A stretch of 64,000 nucleotides of DNA, taken from Nocardia sp. alder85J (GTDB lineage Bacteria > Actinomycetota > Actinomycetes > Mycobacteriales > Mycobacteriaceae). Below, piece after piece: positions 51,922 through 60,703 of the stretch; the stretch's first letter is position 1, and each line of letters begins with the position of its first letter. The notes beneath the pieces are model-generated. The model was not told where the DNA came from, made no database searches, and was given only the letters and a program-made list of their open reading frames with translations. Location: assembly GCF_020176955.2 (NCBI RefSeq), contig NZ_JAIUCZ020000006.1, forward strand, positions 124,001-188,000, in the 5' to 3' direction. A program made the translations under genes and the position numbers.

Positions 51922-52772
51922 CAGTGGGCGCCCTTCTCGCTGGTCAGGTTGTGGTAGGCGTCGGTGCGGCGCTCCTCGAGGTGGCGCAGCACCCGCCGGG
52001 CCCGCTCGATCTCGGCGTCCACGTCGACATCGGCCACCGCCAGCCCGCCCTTGGACCAGGTGCGGGCCAGGATCTCCCCGCCGGGGCCGACCACCTTCGC
52101 CTGCCCGAGGAAGCGCAGGCTGCCGGTCACGCCGGTCTGATTCGACGAGACCAGCACCACCTGGTTCTCCGCGGCGCGGGCCTGGTCGTAGAGGTCGAAC
52201 AGGCGGGCCTGCCGATCGTTGGGCATCCGGGAGGCGCGATCGGTGATGCTGGCCGGCCACGCCGACAGGGCCGCGATCACCCGCGCTCCGTCCAGGGCCA
52301 GGGTGCGCGCCGACTCCGGAAAGGTCTTGTCGTAGTCGATCAGCATGCCCAACCGGCCCACCGGGGTGTCGAACGCCGAGAACCGGTCGCCCGCGGCATA
52401 GGCCAGATGCTCACCGGCCGGTTGGTGCACCTTGCGATGCCGGCCCAGCACCCCGTCGCCGGTGAGACACACCGCCGCGTTGTACCGCACCGCACCGGCG
52501 CGCTCGGCATAGCCGACGCAGACGACCATGTCACCGGCGGTACGGCACAACAACCGGATCTCCGGCCCGTCCGGATCGATCGCCTCCGGACCCGACGCCG
52601 GATCCGGATGGCGCAGATCACCGATATAACCGCCCAGGGTGGCGTCTGGCAGCACCAGCAGATTCACCCCGTCGGCGGCCAGCCGCTCGATGATGGCGGC
52701 CAGCTTGTCCAGCGAGCGCGCGATGTCCGCGCCGAAATGTGCTGCGACGGCGGCGATCCGGATGACGGTCAT
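51921..52772 (-). CDS. Carbon-nitrogen hydrolase homologue lacking catalytic Glu and Cys
   Basis: A 283-residue nitrilase-superfamily protein, colinear with the one encoded at 54018. Of the Glu-Lys-Cys triad only Lys114 (GRHRKVHQPAGEH) remains. The first motif reads LVLPDATLGGY with Asp43 for Glu, and the nucleophile position reads GMLIDYDKTFPE with Asp146 (codon 52335-52337) for Cys. It is therefore probably not an enzyme of the usual kind. The rest of the fold (AENQVVLVSSNQTG) is well preserved, implying a retained structural or regulatory role, perhaps as partner of the active paralogue (inference). Confidence 0.88.
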   Translation of the reverse strand: MTVIRIAAVAAHFGADIARSLDKLAAIIERLAADGVNLLVLPDATLGGYIGDLRHPDPASGPEAIDPDGPEIRLLCRTAGDMVVCVGYAERAGAVRYNAAVCLTGDGVLGRHRKVHQPAGEHLAYAAGDRFSAFDTPVGRLGMLIDYDKTFPESARTLALDGARVIAALSAWPASITDRASRMPNDRQARLFDLYDQARAAENQVVLVSSNQTGVTGSLRFLGQAKVVGPGGEILARTWSKGGLAVADVDVDAEIERARRVLRHLEERRTDAYHNLTSEKGAH

Positions 52773-52783
52773 GCCGGTGCGCC

Positions 52784-54025
52784 TCAGGCGGCCGCGGTGT
52801 CGCGGGCCAGGACGGTGATCCGGTCGGCGAGGTGCGCGGCATCCCGCGCGATCGCCGCGAAACGCCCCGAGCCCCAGGTGTGCAGCCACGGCAGTCCCAG
52901 GAAGTACAGCCCGGCGGTGGCCGTCACACCGCGGTGGTGGCAGGGGTGCCCGGCGCCGTCGAAGACACCGGCGCGCAGCCACCCGTAGTCGGTGCGGAAG
53001 CCGACCGACCACAGCACGGTGGTGATGTCGTGTGCGGCGAGGTCGATTTCGGTGATCTCGCGTTCGGGCCGCCACACCGGCACATAGCGCGCCTCGGTGG
53101 GCGCGTCGATGCCGCGACGCTCGATATAGCCGTCGATGGAGTCCTTGATGCTCTCGGCCACCGCGTCCGCGGCATCCAGTGAGCGTTCCAGTGTCGGCGC
53201 GAAATGCGCTGTGCCGTCCGCGAAATCGATCATCCGGCCGTGGAGGGCCATGCCCTCCAGGGCGAATCGGCGCAGATCGATGTCGCGGCCGCCGTCGCGC
53301 CCGGTCACGTAGTGGTTGGTGTTCTCCCGGCGGGCCAGGCCGCCGGGCTGGTCCTGCACGGGAATGTCGTAGTGGCCCATGTCCTGGAGCCAGGCCACAC
53401 AGTCGCGACCGCGGTAGAACCGGGCCACCCGCGGAGCGTCACCCGCGGCCAGATGCACCCGGCGGCCCGCCAGATGCAGGTCCTCGGCGATCTGCGCACC
53501 CGACTGCCCGGTGCCGACGACCAGCACCGCGCCCGGCGGCAGTTCCGCCGCGCTGCGGTACCGCGCCGAATGCAGCTGGGTGATCGTGTCCGGCAGGCGT
53601 TCGGCGAAGCGCGGCACCGTCGGCACGTGGTAGCCGCCGACCGCGACCACCACCTGATCGGCATGCAGTGGCCCCGAACCGGTTTCGAGGTCGAAGCCGG
53701 TGACCGCCGGGGTCACCGCGGTCACCTCGACATGTTCGCGCACCGGCGGATCGAAGGTGCCCGCGTAGTCGCGCACCCAGCGGTAGACCTCGTCGCGCGG
53801 CATGAAGCCGTGCGGATCGGGGCCGTCGTAGCGGTAACCGGGCAGCACGCACTGCCAGTTGGGGGTGACGAGAGTGAAGTTGTCCCACCGGCTGTCGCGC
53901 CATTCGTGGGCGATGGTGTCCCGCTCGAGCACCACGTGATCGATGCCGCGGTCGACCAGGTGCCGGCTCATCGCCAGCCCGGCCTGTCCGGCGCCGATCA
54001 CCACGACGTCGCGATGCTCAGGCAT
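52784..54025 (-). CDS. MSMEG_0569-type flavin-dependent oxidoreductase
   Basis: A 413-residue FAD/NAD(P) enzyme of the flavin-monooxygenase-like kind. VVVIGAGQAGLAMSRHLVDRG binds FAD, LVVGTGQSGAQIAEDLHLAG binds NAD(P)H, and LYFLGLPWLHTWGSGRFAAIARDA is the conserved C-terminus of the MSMEG_0569 family. In the Nit1C cluster of cyanide-using pseudomonads the corresponding gene is nitH. The start lies 8 bases inside the end of the active C-N hydrolase gene. Confidence 0.88.
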   Translation of the reverse strand: MPEHRDVVVIGAGQAGLAMSRHLVDRGIDHVVLERDTIAHEWRDSRWDNFTLVTPNWQCVLPGYRYDGPDPHGFMPRDEVYRWVRDYAGTFDPPVREHVEVTAVTPAVTGFDLETGSGPLHADQVVVAVGGYHVPTVPRFAERLPDTITQLHSARYRSAAELPPGAVLVVGTGQSGAQIAEDLHLAGRRVHLAAGDAPRVARFYRGRDCVAWLQDMGHYDIPVQDQPGGLARRENTNHYVTGRDGGRDIDLRRFALEGMALHGRMIDFADGTAHFAPTLERSLDAADAVAESIKDSIDGYIERRGIDAPTEARYVPVWRPEREITEIDLAAHDITTVLWSVGFRTDYGWLRAGVFDGAGHPCHHRGVTATAGLYFLGLPWLHTWGSGRFAAIARDAAHLADRITVLARDTAAA

Positions 54026-54929
54026 GAGCGGTCTCCCGTTCCGGTCGTCCCACCACGCCGTAGCGCTGCACCACGCTGCCGTACACCTCGGGCCGGCGGT
54101 CGCGCAGGTTGTACATGCCGCCGTCGCGGGCCAGCCGCAGCGCCTCGGCGACATCCACGGTGGCCGTGGCCAATCCGGGTGCGGTGCCGGTGGTGGCCAG
54201 CACCTCGCCGCCGGGCCCGACGATCTTCGCGCTGCACACGAACCGCAGCGAGCCGAACCGCCCGGCCTGGTTGGACGCCACCCAGACCACCTGGTTCTCC
54301 ACCGCGCGGGCGCGGTCGAAGATGTCGAAGCGCTGGGTCCAGCGGTCGTCCTCGAGGCGTTCGGCGGCGGCGGTGCGGGCGGTGGGCCACGCCGACACCG
54401 AGGCGATGATCTCCGCGCCGTCCAGCGCCAGGCCGCGGGCGGCCTCCGGGAACGCCTTGTCGTAGCAGATCTGCATGCCCATCCGGCCGATCGGGGTGTC
54501 GAACGCCCGGTACTCGGAACCCGCCGCGTAGCAGAGGTTCTCACCCAGCGGCTGATGCACCTTGCGGTAGGAGCCCAGGATGCCGTCACCGGTGAGGGTG
54601 ACCGCGGCGTTGTAGCGGGTGTCACCGTCGGCCTCGCAGAAGCCGAGGGTCACCACCAGATCCCCCGCGAGTTCGGCGACCCGGCGCAGTTCCGGCCCGT
54701 CGAGGGCGAGAGCCGGTGGCAGGCTGCGCAATCGGCGGGCCCGCGCCTCCTCGCTCTCGTCGGTGCCGCCGAGGCTGGTCAGATAGCCGCCGAGGCAGGC
54801 CTCGGGCAGGACCAGCAGGCGGCTGCCGCGGGCGCGGGCCTCGTCGATCGCCGCGCCGATGGTCCGGTAGCACTGTTCGAGGTCGCGGCCGAATTCGGCG
54901 GCGGCGACCGAGATGGTGATGTCGCTCAT
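54018..54929 (-). CDS. Carbon-nitrogen hydrolase (nitrilase superfamily), intact triad
   Basis: A 303-residue hydrolase with the full triad: Glu43 (LVLPEACLGGY), Lys123 (GSYRKVHQPLGE) and Cys155 (GMQICYDKAFPEAARG). AENQVVWVASNQAG follows. It would hydrolyse a nitrile or amide; in Nit1C clusters the corresponding nitrilase is tied to cyanide or organic nitrile use. Coupled to the genes on both sides (ATGA at 54926-54929 and an 8-base overlap at 54018-54025). Confidence 0.92.
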   Translation of the reverse strand: MSDITISVAAAEFGRDLEQCYRTIGAAIDEARARGSRLLVLPEACLGGYLTSLGGTDESEEARARRLRSLPPALALDGPELRRVAELAGDLVVTLGFCEADGDTRYNAAVTLTGDGILGSYRKVHQPLGENLCYAAGSEYRAFDTPIGRMGMQICYDKAFPEAARGLALDGAEIIASVSAWPTARTAAAERLEDDRWTQRFDIFDRARAVENQVVWVASNQAGRFGSLRFVCSAKIVGPGGEVLATTGTAPGLATATVDVAEALRLARDGGMYNLRDRRPEVYGSVVQRYGVVGRPERETAHA

Positions 54930-56380
54930 GATTCTCCCAATCCGGTGACGGTGCCGGGCACCGCGTCGGTGACGGCCCCGTCGGGCCAGCGCAAGACGAC
55001 TCCCGAGGTGGCGGTGAGGGTTCCGCACACCGCGGAGGTCGCGGGTCCGGGGTCGGCGATGCGCGCACCCGGCCGGTCGGCGGTGAGCATCGCGAATCCC
55101 GGGAAACAGGTGAGCCAGTCGGCCGTCCCCGCGCCGGACGGCCGCGGGATGCGGGCCACCTCCAGCTCGGCCCCGACTCCGGACGCCTCGGCCAGCATCC
55201 CCGCGGTACCCACGAGCCCGGCCATGCTGACATCCTTCGCGGCCGCGGGTGCGGTGGCAGCGACGAAGCCGCCCAGGGCCCGCAATTCCGCACCCGTCCG
55301 GTGGGTCGTCGAATCCCACTGGCGGCCTTGGTATCCGGGCCGCCAGCGACCACCGAGGTCGGCGGTCACCCGCAGGTCGTGCCCGGCCCGGCCGCCACCG
55401 CCGGGGATCGGCCGAGCGGTGCGGCCCAGTACGGTGACCGACAGCGCCGCGGGCACCCCGAGTTGGGTGTGCCCCCCGAGCACCGGCACGTCCCAGGCCC
55501 GCGCACCGGCGGCCAGGCCGCGCAGCACCCGGTCCAGCAGCGAGGCGGTGGGGGCGCCGACGGCGTCCAGCAGGCCGATCGGCGCGGCGCCCATCGCCGC
55601 CAGATCGTTCAGGTTGACCAGCACCGCGCACCAGCCCGCCCAGTCCGGATCGCGTTCCACCATCGACGCGATGATGGCGTCGCAGGCCGCGATCAGGTCC
55701 GTGCCGGGCACCGGCGCTCCGTCGTCACCCCGGAAACCGTTGCCGCCCAGCCCCATCGGATGCCGGGTGAAGGTCGCGAGGGCGGCCCCCAGTGGCGCTT
55801 TGGTGGCGTGCGCGAGCCGCCGGATGCGGTCGATCGGCCACCGCATCCACACGTGGGGCGCACCACCGATCACGCGGTCGCCCAGCCGGTTCCAGCCCAG
55901 CCGCGCGAACATCGGCTCGTGCGCGGCCTGCACCGTGGCCTCGAAGCGCAGCACGCCGTTGCTCTCGGCGTAGGCACAGGCCGCGCGGACCAGGGCAGGC
56001 CCGAGGCCGTGGGTGCGACGGTGTGGATCGACCACCAGCCGGCTGCCGGTCCACCAGCCCAGATCCGGATCGGTGGCCGGGGCCAGCCGCACCCCGCCGC
56101 GGATCTCGCCGTCGGCGGTGGCCGCGACCAGCACGACGGTGCGCGGATCGTCGTCGAGATCGTCGGCGTCGCTGCCGGCGAACAGGCCCTGCTCGACCAC
56201 GAAGGCCGCTTTTCGCAGGGTCCGATAGGCCGCCAGGTCCCGGCCGCCGGCGGGCCGGATCAGGTAGTCGGTCACCGCCGCGGGCTGCCCGGACAGCAGG
56301 CAGCGATCCGCGCGCTGCGCCGCCGAGAACTCGAATCCGGTACCCCAGCACTGTGTTTCGCCGAGTCGCGCGGTGGTCAT
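54926..56380 (-). CDS. Acetyltransferase-AIR synthase-like fusion (MSMEG_0567 / Sll0786-Sll0787 type)
   Basis: A 484-residue fusion. Residues about 1-165 are a GNAT acetyltransferase (GGVRLAPATDPDLGWWTGSRL and HGLGPALVRAACAYAE; acetyl-CoA loop), and about 190-484 an AIR-synthase/PurM-like ATP-binding domain (VLVNLNDLAAMGAAPIGLLDAVG; GGHTQLGVPAALSVTVLG; AAKDVSMAGLVGTAGMLAE). In cyanobacteria the halves are separate genes of the same cluster. The joint activity is not known. One base separates its start from the radical SAM stop. Confidence 0.88.
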   Translation of the reverse strand: MTTARLGETQCWGTGFEFSAAQRADRCLLSGQPAAVTDYLIRPAGGRDLAAYRTLRKAAFVVEQGLFAGSDADDLDDDPRTVVLVAATADGEIRGGVRLAPATDPDLGWWTGSRLVVDPHRRTHGLGPALVRAACAYAESNGVLRFEATVQAAHEPMFARLGWNRLGDRVIGGAPHVWMRWPIDRIRRLAHATKAPLGAALATFTRHPMGLGGNGFRGDDGAPVPGTDLIAACDAIIASMVERDPDWAGWCAVLVNLNDLAAMGAAPIGLLDAVGAPTASLLDRVLRGLAAGARAWDVPVLGGHTQLGVPAALSVTVLGRTARPIPGGGGRAGHDLRVTADLGGRWRPGYQGRQWDSTTHRTGAELRALGGFVAATAPAAAKDVSMAGLVGTAGMLAEASGVGAELEVARIPRPSGAGTADWLTCFPGFAMLTADRPGARIADPGPATSAVCGTLTATSGVVLRWPDGAVTDAVPGTVTGLGES

Positions 56381-56381
56381 C

Positions 56382-57440
56382 TCAGCCGCCCAGACTCGGC
56401 AGCACGCTGCACGCCCCACACGCCGCGCAACCGGCCCGCTGCCCGGAGCCGGACATCCCGGCCCGGCGCAGGGCGGCCGCCACCCGGGTGGTGACATCGG
56501 CCAGCAGGTGCGGCGGCGGCGCCTGCGCACCGTCGACGGCGACCGCGAGGGTGCCCGCCAGCGGGCGGAACGGCACCACGAACGGATACACCCCCATCGC
56601 GATGAGCTCCTCGGCGCCGGCCACCAGTTCGTCCGGGTCCTCACCGAGGCCGACCAGCAGATAGGTGGAGACCTGGTTGCGGCCGAACAGCCGCACCGCC
56701 TCCGCCCACGCCGTCCGGTACTCCGCCAGCGGCACCGTGGATTTCCCCGGCATCCAGCGGGCGCGTACCCGATCGTCCAGGGACTCGACGTGGATGCCGA
56801 TGGAATCGGCCCCGGCGGAACGCAATTCGGCCAGCGCACCGAGGTCGCCCGGGGGCTCGCACTGCACCTGGATCGGCAGTTCCGGCACCGCCGCCCGGAC
56901 CGCGCGCACACAGCGGGCCAGATGCCGTGCGCCCCGGTCTCTTCCGGCCGAGGTGCCGGTGGTCATCACCATCTGCCGCACGCCGTCGAGCCGGACCGCG
57001 GCGGCGGCGACCTCGGCCAGTTGCTCGGGCCGTTTCACCGCGACGGTATTGCCCGCCGCCAGCGACTCCTCGATGGAACAGAAGCGGCAGCGCTGGTCCT
57101 CCGCGTAGCGGATGCAGGTCTGAACCACGGTGGTGGCCAGCACATCCGCGCCGTGCAGGCGGGCGATCTGTTCGTAGGCGACGCCGTCGGCGGTGCGCAG
57201 ATCGTAGAACCGCGGGCGGCGCACCGGTTCCACGGCGATGCCGAGGTCCGCACCGTCGAGCAGCAGCCGGTCGCCGCGGATCTCGTAGGGGCTGTCGGCC
57301 CGGATCGGCAGGGCCGCACCGATTCCGCCGATCAGCACGTGGCCGTCGTCGCTCGGTCCCGCACCGGCGCGCCGCCGCACCGGTACCTCGACGCGTATGC
57401 CGCGCAGCGCCAGATCCACGCGGGTGGACACCTCGGTCAT
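56382..57440 (-). CDS. MSMEG_0568-family radical SAM protein
   Basis: A 352-residue radical SAM enzyme. The cluster cysteines are in CIRYAEDQRCRFCSIE, a C-x8-C-x2-C spacing rather than the usual C-x3-C-x2-C. MTTGTSAGRDRGARHLARCV and QCEPPGDLGALAELRSAGADSIGIHVESLD complete the barrel, and a C-terminal C-AAC-GAC triplet (CAACGACSV) may hold a second cluster. It would generate a 5'-deoxyadenosyl radical to modify an unknown substrate of this pathway. Confidence 0.9.
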   Translation of the reverse strand: MTEVSTRVDLALRGIRVEVPVRRRAGAGPSDDGHVLIGGIGAALPIRADSPYEIRGDRLLLDGADLGIAVEPVRRPRFYDLRTADGVAYEQIARLHGADVLATTVVQTCIRYAEDQRCRFCSIEESLAAGNTVAVKRPEQLAEVAAAAVRLDGVRQMVMTTGTSAGRDRGARHLARCVRAVRAAVPELPIQVQCEPPGDLGALAELRSAGADSIGIHVESLDDRVRARWMPGKSTVPLAEYRTAWAEAVRLFGRNQVSTYLLVGLGEDPDELVAGAEELIAMGVYPFVVPFRPLAGTLAVAVDGAQAPPPHLLADVTTRVAAALRRAGMSGSGQRAGCAACGACSVLPSLGG

Positions 57441-57451
57441 CGCCGTGGTCC

Positions 57452-57997
57452 CTACACCTGGTAGGTGGAGTTGATAATGGCGCCCTTGCGGGCGTAGTGG
57501 ATCAACGCGTCCTGCACATCGAGCGGATGCGCCGGGACGACCCCCGCGATCAGATCCTCCTCGCGCGCACCGTGCAGCGCCAGGCCGAAGCGGCAGGCGA
57601 ATACCGTGCCACCCTCCTTGATGAAGGTGCTCAGCGCCTCGTTGATGTTCTGCTCACCCGGGAAGCCGGCATCGCCGGTGGTGGGGAAGCCGCGGTTGGC
57701 GATGCAGTTGATCGCGCCGGGACCGTAGAAGTAGATGGCGGATTCGAAACCCTTGCGCAGCGCCCGGGTCGCCTGGAGCACCGCCACGAAGCTCACCGAC
57801 GACTCGTGCGCGATGCCGTGCACCAGCGTGAAATAGGTCTCGCCGGCCTCGGCGCGGTAGTCCGGGAAGATCTTCGTCCCACCGTAGATGTTGGTGCCCT
57901 TGGGCAGGGCCGGATGTGGGATCTCGGCAAGGGATTTCGCGATGTTCTGCTCGATCAACTGGTCGATGTCGGCGGTCGGCTCGGCGGGTGCGGACAT
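57452..57997 (-). CDS. MSMEG_0572/Sll0783-family nitrogen starvation response protein
   Basis: A 181-residue protein: HPALPKGTNIYGGTKIFPDYRAEAGETYF, AIYFYGPGAINCIANRGFPTTG and VFACRFGLALHGAREEDLI with a conserved Cys, resembling the DsrE-like alpha/beta fold. First gene of the cluster, corresponding to nitB of Nit1C. Role unknown; the Synechocystis homologue is induced by nitrogen starvation. CAGGAG precedes the ATG at 57997; the frame is open upstream without similarity. Confidence 0.88.
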   Translation of the reverse strand: MSAPAEPTADIDQLIEQNIAKSLAEIPHPALPKGTNIYGGTKIFPDYRAEAGETYFTLVHGIAHESSVSFVAVLQATRALRKGFESAIYFYGPGAINCIANRGFPTTGDAGFPGEQNINEALSTFIKEGGTVFACRFGLALHGAREEDLIAGVVPAHPLDVQDALIHYARKGAIINSTYQV

Positions 57998-58404
57998 GTC
58001 TTCACTCCTGGAAGGTGTTGCGATGGAGGCCGATGGATCGCGCCTGGTCCGGGCTGAGGCCGGATCCGGCGATGCAACAAGTGCACGCTCGCCGTGTTTC
58101 CGAATGGTCACGTCCGGAATAATTGGCGATAGCGGAGAGTTCACCGCCGTGACGATCTTGTGGACTCTCATGTTGTGTTGCGGCACAACGTATTACGAGA
58201 ATTTCGCCACCGAATGCCCATGACGCGGCGGCCATTCGATTCGGCGACGGGGAAATCGTCGTCCTGGCACTTTCGCGGCGGCGGTTAACAATCGCCGTCG
58301 CCGGTCCGGCGCGGCGTCACACCGTCGTAACAGGATCGTCGCGCGGAATCGGCCGCCGATATTAGGTAGGGATACAGATTATCCGCAATGGATATAATGG
58401 CGGG
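57998..58404. other. Divergent promoter region of the Nit-type cluster and MarR gene
   Basis: No gene is seen in 407 bases. TTGTG / CACAA (about 58173-58188) around TTGCGG is a short inverted repeat that may serve the minus-strand operon. The last 30 bases hold the MarR-side promoter listed separately. Confidence 0.4.
58378..58398 (+). promoter_or_regulatory. MarR promoter with imperfect palindrome and perfect -10
   Basis: TATAAT at 58393-58398 is a consensus -10 ending six bases before the ATG at 58405, so the message probably begins at the start codon (leaderless). ATTATCC and GGATATAAT around GCAAT form an imperfect inverted repeat over the -10 and could be an autoregulatory site. Confidence 0.6.
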
Positions 58405-58893
58405 ATGACCGCCATGGCGCCCTCACGCACCGAGCCCGATCTCTCCTATCTGCTGGACCGGACCAGCCATGTGCTGCGCACCCGGATGGCCGCCGCGCTG
58501 GCCGAGATCGGCCTCACCGCGCGGATGCACTGCGCGCTCGTGCACGCGCTCGAGGAGGAGCGCACCCAGATCCAGCTCGCCGAGATCGGCGATATGGACA
58601 AGACCACCATGGTGAACACGATCGACGCCCTGGAGCAGGCCGGACTGGCCGAGCGGCGGCCGTCCAGCACCGATCGCCGGGCCCGCATCGTCGAGGTCAC
58701 CGCTGAGGGCCGCCGGGTGGCGGAGCAGAGCATGCGCATCGTCGACGAGGTGCATCGCACCGCCCTGGCCGCGCTGCCGGCGGACGAGCGCACGGTCATG
58801 CTGCGGGCGCTGACCCGCCTCACCGAGGGCGAGCTGTCCACCCCGGCGGAGACCCCGGTCGCCGCGCGCCGGGCCCGGCAGTCCGCGCGCTGA
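58405..58893 (+). CDS. MarR-family regulator
   Basis: A 162-residue winged-helix protein: LSYLLDRTSHVLRTRMAAALAEIGLT dimerisation helix, IQLAEIGDMDKTTMVNTIDAL recognition region, ERRPSSTDRRARIVEVTAEG wing with the conserved DRR. It is divergent from the Nit-type cluster and is the only regulator nearby, so control of that cluster is likely though the efflux gene downstream is another candidate. No ribosome site; probably leaderless. Confidence 0.9.
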   Translation: MTAMAPSRTEPDLSYLLDRTSHVLRTRMAAALAEIGLTARMHCALVHALEEERTQIQLAEIGDMDKTTMVNTIDALEQAGLAERRPSSTDRRARIVEVTAEGRRVAEQSMRIVDEVHRTALAALPADERTVMLRALTRLTEGELSTPAETPVAARRARQSAR

Positions 58894-59090
58894 CATTCGC
58901 ACGTCCCGCAGCCGGTCCCCGACGACCGGCACCGTGGTGCACCACACGCCCGTCGTGGCGGCGACAGGCGGAAGGCACCGGCGCGCGCTTCGGCCGACTC
59001 CCGTGGACGTGGACGAGTATCACACCGGAACCGAACTCGGGCGTGCGGGGAAAGGCGCACCGGCAGTGAGCAATAGGGTGAGTACCACCG

Positions 59091-59143
59091 ACGACGGCTT
59101 GCCGGACCGGCCGCGGTGTGCGGCCGGTCCGGCAAGCCGTCGT
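59091..59143. terminator. Perfect 24-bp hairpin at the end of the efflux gene
   Basis: Arms 59091-59114 and 59120-59143 are perfectly complementary around GGTGT, 11 bases past the efflux transporter stop on the minus strand. No T-run follows in either direction. Confidence 0.75.
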
Positions 59144-59154
59144 TCGATCCGGCG

Positions 59155-60645
59155 TTACCGCACCGCGAGACCGGACTCGGGCTCGGCCCGACGCCCGGCC
59201 CCCGGTTCGAGCGCCGGCTCGCGGTCGCTCCGGTGCTCGGCCTCGGTCGCCGAGATCGTGCCCCGGCGGCGCAGGATGGTCACGGTGGCGACCAGTGCGG
59301 CGGCGAGCAGCCCCGTCGAGACCGCGAAGGCCAGGCGATAGCCACTGGTGAGAGCCTCGGGACCGGTGGCGTCGTGCGCGAGTGCCCCGGCGGTCCGGGA
59401 GGCGGCCAGCGTGGACAGCACCGCCACCCCGAGCGCCATGCCGATCTGCTGGGTGGTGTTGAACAGTCCGCCCGCCAGCCCGGCGTCAGCCTCTCCGGCT
59501 GCCGACATGCCCAGGGTGGCCAGCGCGGGCAGTACCAGCCCGCCACCGGCGATCAGCACCATGGTGGGCAGCAGATCGGTGAGGTATCCGGCGTGGACGG
59601 GCAGCCGGGTCAGCAGTGCCATCGCCGCGACCAGCAGCACCAGCCCGGCGATCAGGACCGTGCGGGCACCGAAGCGGGTGTTCAGCCGGGCCGAGAGCAG
59701 CAGTGACACACCGCCGATCGAGACGGCGGCGGGCAGCATGGCCAGGCCGGTCGCGGTCGCCCCGTACCCGAGCACCCGCTGCATGAACAGCGCCACCAGG
59801 ATCTGGAAGCCGAACATCCCCGACAGCGCCAGCATCTGGATCAGATTCGCGCCGACCACGGTGCGGGAGCGGAAGATTCGCAGCGGCAGCAACGGAGTGC
59901 GGGCACGCGCCTGCCGGGCCACGAAGCCGGCCAGCAGCGCCACCGACACCGCCGCCAGTCCCAGGGTGCGGCCGGAAACCCAGCCGTGGTCGGCGATCCC
60001 GACGACGGTGTAGATACCCAGCATGAGCCCGGCGGTGACCAGTACCGCGCCCAGCACGTCGGCGCCCGCGCGCCACCCCATCCCCCGGTCCGCCGGCAGC
60101 ACCCGCACCGCCGCGGCGACGGTGAGCGCACCGATCGGCACGTTGATGAAGAAGATCCAGTGCCAGCTCAGCGTATCGGTGAGGATGCCGCCGAGCACCT
60201 GGCCGATCGAGGCGCCCGCGGCCCCGGTGGAACTGAAAACCCCGATGGCCGTGGCCCTTTCCCGGGTCTCGGTGAAGACCGTGACCAGGATCCCGAGCAC
60301 CACCGCCGACGCCAGGGCACTGCCGACGCCCTGGAGGAACCGGGCCGCGACCAGCCAGGCCGGACTGGTCGCCAGGCCCGCCAGCACCGAGGCGGCGGTG
60401 AAGACCACATTGCCCGTGACGAACACGGTCCGGCGGCCGATCAGATCGCCCGCGCGGCCGGCCAGCAGCAGCAGTCCGCCGAAGGCGATGAGATACGCGT
60501 TCACCGTCCAACTCAGCTGCGCCGCAGAGAAACCCAGATCCCGCTGGATGGCGGGCATCGCCACGGTGACGATGCTGCCGTCGAGGATCGTCATCAACGC
60601 GGACGCCGACAACACCACCAGCGCAGCAAGTTTGGGAACCGACAT
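59155..60645 (-). CDS. DHA2-family MFS drug efflux transporter (EmrB/QacA type)
   Basis: A 496-residue, 14-helix exporter. MTILDGSIVTVAMPAIQRDLG is the motif D1 region, LAGRAGDLIGRRTVFVTG loop 2-3 motif A, and LGGILTDTLSWHWIFFINVP motif C of the DHA2 group. It would expel toxic or signalling compounds with proton antiport. CAGGAG precedes the ATG. The promoter carries a perfect palindromic operator, and the gene is convergent with the MarR gene. Confidence 0.92.
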   Translation of the reverse strand: MSVPKLAALVVLSASALMTILDGSIVTVAMPAIQRDLGFSAAQLSWTVNAYLIAFGGLLLLAGRAGDLIGRRTVFVTGNVVFTAASVLAGLATSPAWLVAARFLQGVGSALASAVVLGILVTVFTETRERATAIGVFSSTGAAGASIGQVLGGILTDTLSWHWIFFINVPIGALTVAAAVRVLPADRGMGWRAGADVLGAVLVTAGLMLGIYTVVGIADHGWVSGRTLGLAAVSVALLAGFVARQARARTPLLPLRIFRSRTVVGANLIQMLALSGMFGFQILVALFMQRVLGYGATATGLAMLPAAVSIGGVSLLLSARLNTRFGARTVLIAGLVLLVAAMALLTRLPVHAGYLTDLLPTMVLIAGGGLVLPALATLGMSAAGEADAGLAGGLFNTTQQIGMALGVAVLSTLAASRTAGALAHDATGPEALTSGYRLAFAVSTGLLAAALVATVTILRRRGTISATEAEHRSDREPALEPGAGRRAEPESGLAVR

Positions 60646-60703
60646 CGTGCACTCCTGTCTGTTCGGGTCCCGGAGGAACAAGAGCCAGACTAGCAGATAG
60701 TTT

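Noticed and set aside
50788..58197. CAACGTATTAC repeated at both ends of the Nit-type cluster
   Set aside because: Chance 11-base repeats are expected in a window of this size, and the two copies lack shared context or symmetry.
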